Of a DNA stretch of 64,000 nucleotides, positions 59,800 to 64,000 are shown piece after piece. The stretch comes from Cryobacterium zongtaii (GTDB taxonomy: Bacteria; Actinomycetota; Actinomycetes; Actinomycetales; Microbacteriaceae). Below the pieces are notes generated by a model. That model was given only the letters and a program-made list of their open reading frames with translations. It did not search any database and had not been told where the DNA came from. Both the position numbers and the translations under genes were made by a program. The DNA lies in the NCBI RefSeq assembly GCF_002909375.1, contig NZ_PPXD01000005.1, forward strand, positions 124,001 through 188,000. Reading direction: 5' to 3'. The first letter of the stretch is position 1; each line of letters begins with the position of its first letter.

Positions 59800-60258
59800 T
59801 CAGGCCGGGGCGACCGTGTAGAGCACGCCGTCGGGAGTGCCGGCGATGGTCACGATGTGGGTGGCGTTTTTCAAGGCGACCACGCCGACGTCGCCCACGT
59901 TGGCCGAGGCGCTGGTGTCCGGTACGAAGCCGGCATCGACGAGCTTCTGCTCGGCGTCGGCCAGCGGGTCCGCTGCGCCGGAGGCGACCGTGACGACCCA
60001 GCCCTGGTCGCCGTTGGTGGTGTTGCCGGCGCCGAACTTGATCTCGCCGTCGATCACGGGGATCTCCGCCGGCCAGCCGTCGGGCAGCGCGCCGCCGAGG
60101 CTCACGTCGCCGTCGGTGGCTCCCTGCACGGCGCCGTTCACGGCATCCTGCACCTGCGCGTCGGAGCAGCCGGCCAGCGCCGGCGCTACGGCCAGCACCG
60201 CCGCCAGGGCCAGGCCCATCCGCAGCGGCGACATCTTCGTCTTCCATCCAGGGGTCAT
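59800..60258 (-). CDS. Lipoprotein of unknown function
   Basis: A 152-residue secreted protein. The signal ends with LAPALAGC (lipobox), so it is a lipoprotein. The mature part begins SDAQVQDAVNGAVQGATDGDVSLGG and has IPVIDGEIKFGAG and WVVTVASGAADPLADAEQKL, suggesting a compact alpha/beta domain. I do not recognise it. GAGGA lies before ATG 60258, and the frame opening at 60306 is not required. A terminator lies upstream at about 60304-60354. Confidence 0.75.
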   Translation of the reverse strand: MTPGWKTKMSPLRMGLALAAVLAVAPALAGCSDAQVQDAVNGAVQGATDGDVSLGGALPDGWPAEIPVIDGEIKFGAGNTTNGDQGWVVTVASGAADPLADAEQKLVDAGFVPDTSASANVGDVGVVALKNATHIVTIAGTPDGVLYTVAPA

Positions 60259-60303
60259 GGGGTCCTCACGGTGCGGGGCTCCCGCTTGAGCGGGAACGAT
60301 TGA

Positions 60304-60354
60304 CAAAAAACCGCAGGCACCCCGCGCCGGAAAACCGGAACAGGATGCCTGCGG
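60304..60354 (-). terminator. Terminator of typA
   Basis: Read on the minus strand, CCGCAGGCA (from 60354) pairs with TGCCTGCGG (ending 60311) around a loop that itself holds a CCGG-AAAA-CCGG hairpin (60327-60338). TTTTTTG follows, giving a typical Rho-independent structure after typA. Confidence 0.85.
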
Positions 60355-60371
60355 TCAGATCGCGCTGCGAA

Positions 60372-62282
60372 CTAGTTCGCGTCCTGCTTCTTCAGACGCG
60401 ACACGTTGCGCTGACGAGCGGATGCGGCGAGCTCCACCTTGCGGATACGAACGACGGCGGGGGTGACCTCGACGCACTCGTCTTCGCGGGCGAATTCCAG
60501 GCACTGCTCGAGGGTGAGCTGCTTGGACGGCGTCATCGACTCGAAGGTGTCGGAGGTGGACTGACGCATGTTGGTCAGTTTCTTTTCCTTGGTGATGTTG
60601 ACGTCCATGTCGTCGCCGCGCGAGTTCTCGCCGATGACCATGCCCTCGTAGACCTCTTCGGTCGGGTTGACGAAGAACTGCATGCGCTCCTGCAGTGCGA
60701 TGATGGCGAACGGCGTCACAACACCGGCACGGTCGGCGACGATCGAGCCGTTGGTGCGGGTGTTGATGGTGCCGGCCCAGGCCTCGTAGCCGTGGAAGAT
60801 CGCGTTGGCGATACCGGTACCGCGGGTGTCCGTCAGGAACTCGGTGCGGAAACCGATCAGGCCGCGCGACGGAACGATGAATTCCATGCGGACCCAGCCG
60901 GTGCCGTGGTTCGCCATGTTCTCCATGCGACCCTTACGGGCGGCGAGGAGCTGGGTGATCGCACCGAGGTACTCTTCGGGCGAGTCGATGGTGAGGTGCT
61001 CGTACGGCTCGTGGATCTTGCCGTCGACGCGCTTGACGACCACCTGCGGCTTGCCGACGGTGAGCTCAAAGCCTTCACGACGCATCTGCTCGACCAGGAT
61101 GGCGAGAGCGAGCTCGCCACGGCCCTGGACTTCCCAGGCGTCCGGACGGCCGATGTCGAGAACTCGGAGCGAGACGTTACCGACGAGCTCCTTGTCGAGA
61201 CGGTCCTTGACCATGCGGGCGGTGAGCTTGTGGCCCTTGACCTTGCCGATGAGCGGCGACGTGTTGGTGCCGATGGTCATCGAGATGGCGGGGTCGTCGA
61301 CCGTGATGGTCGGCAGCGGGCGCACGTCATCGGGGTCGGCGAGGGTCTCACCGATGGTGATGTCGGGGAAACCGGCGACGGCGACGATGTCACCGGGGCC
61401 GGCGCTCTCGGCCGGGTACCGGTCAAGTGCCTTGGTGATCATGAGCTCGGTCACGCGCACGTTGGAAACGGTGCCGTCGTGCTTGACCCAGGCCACGGTC
61501 TGGCCCTTCTTGATGGTGCCCTGGAAAACGCGCAGCAGCGCGAGGCGGCCGAGGAACGGCGAGGAGTCGAGGTTGGTGACCCAGGCCTGCAGCGGGTGCT
61601 CGTCGTCGTAGACGGGAGCGGGGATGTGCTGGAGGATCGCTTCGAAGAGCGGCTCGAGGTCGTCGTTGTCGGGCAGTGAGCCGTTCTCCGGCTTGGTGAG
61701 GCTGGCGGCACCGGCACGGCCGGACGCGTAGACGACGGGAACGTTGAGGACCAGGTCGAGGTCCAGGTCGGGCACGTCGTCGGCCATGTCGGAAGCGAGG
61801 CCGAGGAGCAGGTCCTGGCTCTCTTCGACGACCTCATCGATACGGGCGTCGGGACGGTCGGTCTTGTTGACCAGGAGGATCACGGGCAGGTGCGCCTCAA
61901 GTGCCTTCCGGAGCACGAAGCGGGTCTGCGGCAGCGGGCCCTCGGAAGCGTCGACGAGGAGCACAACACCGTCGACCATGGACAGGCCGCGCTCGACCTC
62001 TCCACCGAAGTCGGCGTGGCCGGGGGTGTCGATGACGTTGATGGTGATGGGGCCGTCAGTGGCGTGGATGCCCTTGTACGAGATCGCCGTGTTCTTGGCG
62101 AGGATGGTGATGCCCTTTTCGCGCTCGAGCTCGTTGGAGTCCATCGCACGCTCTTCGGTGTGCGAGTGCTCGGCGAACGAGTTCGTCTGCTGCAGCATCG
62201 CGTCGACCAGCGTCGTCTTGCCGTGGTCAACGTGGGCAACGATTGCAACATTCCGGAGGTTATTGCGGGTAGCAATCGCCAT
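60372..62282 (-). CDS. typA: Ribosome-associated GTPase TypA/BipA
   Basis: A 636-residue translational GTPase that helps 50S assembly at low temperature and under stress. The GTPase domain has AHVDHGKTTLVDA (G1), DTPGHADF (G3) and NKTDRPDAR (G4). Domains II, III and V follow, and the BipA-specific C-terminal domain starts with GTGWVRMEFIVPSRGLIGFR and contains VTPFAIIALQERM. AAGGATC supports the ATG at 62282. In mycobacteria typA also lies beside an oligopeptide-transport gene. Upstream there are 245 bases without a gene. Confidence 0.95.
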   Translation of the reverse strand: MAIATRNNLRNVAIVAHVDHGKTTLVDAMLQQTNSFAEHSHTEERAMDSNELEREKGITILAKNTAISYKGIHATDGPITINVIDTPGHADFGGEVERGLSMVDGVVLLVDASEGPLPQTRFVLRKALEAHLPVILLVNKTDRPDARIDEVVEESQDLLLGLASDMADDVPDLDLDLVLNVPVVYASGRAGAASLTKPENGSLPDNDDLEPLFEAILQHIPAPVYDDEHPLQAWVTNLDSSPFLGRLALLRVFQGTIKKGQTVAWVKHDGTVSNVRVTELMITKALDRYPAESAGPGDIVAVAGFPDITIGETLADPDDVRPLPTITVDDPAISMTIGTNTSPLIGKVKGHKLTARMVKDRLDKELVGNVSLRVLDIGRPDAWEVQGRGELALAILVEQMRREGFELTVGKPQVVVKRVDGKIHEPYEHLTIDSPEEYLGAITQLLAARKGRMENMANHGTGWVRMEFIVPSRGLIGFRTEFLTDTRGTGIANAIFHGYEAWAGTINTRTNGSIVADRAGVVTPFAIIALQERMQFFVNPTEEVYEGMVIGENSRGDDMDVNITKEKKLTNMRQSTSDTFESMTPSKQLTLEQCLEFAREDECVEVTPAVVRIRKVELAASARQRNVSRLKKQDAN

Positions 62283-62480
62283 AAAAATAGATCCTTACGA
62301 AGAATGGATGCCGCGTAAAATCACGTGCGGCGCAGAGTGGATGAGTGGGATCTCTATGGACCCAAGGGTCTATCCTACCGTATTCGGCCCGTCTCGCGTC
62401 GGGCGAGTATCGATCGCTCCTATATACAGTGCGTTCCCGGCACCTGAACAGCCGGCAAACGCTCCCCACCCCCGGACGAC

Positions 62481-62512
62481 GACTGCCCCCCGGCGCAGGC
62501 CGGGGGGCAGTC
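62481..62512. terminator. Terminator of the ABC transporter operon
   Basis: Arms 62481-62494 and 62499-62512 form a perfect 14-base GC-rich stem (GACTGCCCCCCGGC and its reverse) with a four-base loop. It lies about 16 bases past the ABC gene stop on the minus strand. No T-run follows. Confidence 0.75.
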
Positions 62513-62528
62513 ATCTCACACGCGGACC

Positions 62529-64000
62529 CTAGCGGCCGAACTGGAAGTTACCGCCGGGAATGGCGGCCAAAAGCTCCTGCGTGTATGCCTGCTGCGGGTT
62601 GTCGAACACGTCGTCAGTCGACGCGGCCTCCACGATCCGGCCCTTCTGCATCACGCACACGTTGTCGGCGACGAGGCGCACCACGGCGAGGTCGTGGGTG
62701 ATGAACAGGTAGGTCAGGCCCAACTCGGTCTGCAGCTCGGTGAGCAGGTTCAGCACCTGCCCCTGCACGAGAACGTCGAGTGCCGACACGGCCTCGTCGA
62801 GCACGAGCACGTCGGGCTTGAGCGCGAGCGCTCGCGCAATGGCGATTCGCTGGCGCTGACCGCCGGAGAGTTCACTCGGGTACCGGAATCGCGACGACCA
62901 CGGCAGCGAGACCTGGTCGAGGAGTTCCTTGACCCGCTCCTGTCGTTCCTTCGCAGTCCCGACGCCGTGCGCTAGCAGCGGCTCCGCGATGGTGTTGCCC
63001 ACGCTGTACTGCGGGTCGAGGGAACCGTACGGGTCCTGGAAGACCGGCTGCACGCGGCGGCGGAACTTGAGCAGTTCCTTGCCCTTGAGCCCGGCGACGT
63101 CCTGACCGTCGAACTCGATCGAGCCGCTGGTGATGCTCTCCAGCTGCAGCACGAGCTTGGCGACTGTGGACTTGCCCGAGCCGGACTCGCCGACGAGGGC
63201 CGTGGTGGTGCCCTTCTGAATGCCGAAGGTGACGCCGTCGACGGCCTTGAGCTCCTCGCTGCGCAGACCCTTCTTGCGGATCCGGTACACCTTGGAGATG
63301 TTGTCGATCGAGATCAGGTCCTTCACGGGAGCGAGGCTCTCGCGCTCGGCAGCCCTGGCGACCAGGGTGTCGTCCAGGGAACCGCCGCCGTAGATCCCGG
63401 AGTCGCCGACGGACGCGTGCTTGGCCGACTGGATACGCCGGGAAGCCAGGCTCGGTGCCGCAGACACGAGCCGCTGCGTGTACGGGTGCTGCGGGTTCGC
63501 CAGGATCTCCTGCGAGGGACCGGACTCGACGATCTTTCCCTTGTACATCACCACGAGCTGTTCGGCGCGCTCCGCGGCCAGGCCCAGGTCGTGCGTGATG
63601 AACAACACGCTGGTGCCGTAGTCGCGGGTCAGAGTTCCCAGGTGGTCCAGGATCTGACGCTGCACGGTGACGTCGAGCGCCGAGGTGGGCTCGTCGGCGA
63701 TGAGCAGCTTCGGCCGGGCGGACAGGCCGATGCCGATCAACACGCGCTGGCGCATGCCGCCGGAGAACTGATGCGGGTACTGCTTGAGTCGGTCCGCAGC
63801 GTCGCTGAGTCCGGCTTCCTGCAGCACCTGGATGGTGCGGGCGCGCGCTTCCTTGCCCTGAGCGAGTCCGTTGGCCTTGATGGCCTCCTCAACCTGGAAA
63901 CCGATGTTCCAGACCGGGTTGAGGTTGGACATCGGGTCCTGGGGCACGTAACCGATCAGGTTTCCGCGCACCGCCTGGATGTCTTTGGGGCTGAGCTTGG
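62529..64000 (-). CDS. Dipeptide/oligopeptide ABC transporter, fused double ATPase, partial
   Basis: The gene runs off the right edge, so the first ATPase domain lacks its Walker A motif here. The visible part (490 residues) includes GYVPQDPMSNLNPV, FSGGMRQRVLIG and LLIADEPTSALDVTVQ of the first domain. A complete second ATPase domain follows with VGESGSGKST, LSGGQRQRIAIARAL and VLVLDEAVSALDV. Q-loop QDPYGSLDP and the C-terminal oligopeptide-binding region (NPQQAYTQELLAA) are those of Dpp/Opp-type transporters such as DppDF fused. Part of a peptide importer whose other genes lie outside the window. Confidence 0.9.
   Translation of the reverse strand, partial: KLSPKDIQAVRGNLIGYVPQDPMSNLNPVWNIGFQVEEAIKANGLAQGKEARARTIQVLQEAGLSDAADRLKQYPHQFSGGMRQRVLIGIGLSARPKLLIADEPTSALDVTVQRQILDHLGTLTRDYGTSVLFITHDLGLAAERAEQLVVMYKGKIVESGPSQEILANPQHPYTQRLVSAAPSLASRRIQSAKHASVGDSGIYGGGSLDDTLVARAAERESLAPVKDLISIDNISKVYRIRKKGLRSEELKAVDGVTFGIQKGTTTALVGESGSGKSTVAKLVLQLESITSGSIEFDGQDVAGLKGKELLKFRRRVQPVFQDPYGSLDPQYSVGNTIAEPLLAHGVGTAKERQERVKELLDQVSLPWSSRFRYPSELSGGQRQRIAIARALALKPDVLVLDEAVSALDVLVQGQVLNLLTELQTELGLTYLFITHDLAVVRLVADNVCVMQKGRIVEAASTDDVFDNPQQAYTQELLAAIPGGNFQFGR

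Overview
This is an ordinary-looking stretch of chromosome from a high-GC actinobacterium, most likely a member of the Microbacteriaceae (Cryobacterium-like). The basis is the GC-rich codon use, the actinobacterial families AdnAB, mycoredoxin, DUF3107, DUF3117, DapC/DapD and the PHP/aminopeptidase P/MgtE-like block, and the abundance of apparently leaderless genes. I see no rRNA, tRNA, CRISPR array, insertion sequence or prophage. The genus is an inference.

Left part (1-22 kb): a truncated PrsW-type protease; an Ada-AlkA fusion with a fumarylacetoacetase-like protein and a glycosyltransferase; an alpha/beta hydrolase and aspartase; two different NCS2 nucleobase permeases flanking a carboxylesterase; a PiT phosphate transporter with a small membrane partner and PHO-box-like repeats upstream; a NUDIX hydrolase divergent from mycoredoxin; phosphofructokinase; a SNF2-type helicase; a DUF2207 protein with a small membrane protein; a GDSL hydrolase; and an SDR/DUF2867 protein.

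Middle (22-37 kb): a genome-maintenance block. A cyclodehydratase-like protein converges on uvrD2-like and nudC. A phosphotransferase-fold protein without its catalytic residues converges on adnB-adnA. DUF3107, a small membrane protein, a ferritin-like protein and a DEAD-box RNA helicase follow. From memory this order resembles the M. tuberculosis Rv3196-Rv3211 region.

Right part (37-64 kb): PHP phosphoesterase, EEP-family membrane protein, aminopeptidase P, stress protein, MgtE-like CBS protein, DUF1003, Mrp, succinate-semialdehyde dehydrogenase, TatB, O-methyltransferase, DUF3117, a mannosyltransferase-like protein, DapE/DapD, citrate synthase, DapC/ferredoxin, a PIG-L-like pseudoenzyme, the iron-uptake operon efeUOB under an IdeR/DtxR-type operator, a lipoprotein, TypA/BipA, and a truncated peptide ABC ATPase. 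From memory this resembles a contracted M. tuberculosis Rv1232c-to-Rv1165 order.

The best leads for follow-up are four 11-bp-phased TTCA repeats upstream of the PiT gene, the APH-fold pseudokinase whose 3' end overlaps adnB, a near-constant 6-7 nt spacing between TANNNT boxes and start codons at about 17 genes, a possible AUU start on a permease, a 29-codon unannotated ORF, and several intergenic inverted repeats that look dispersed.
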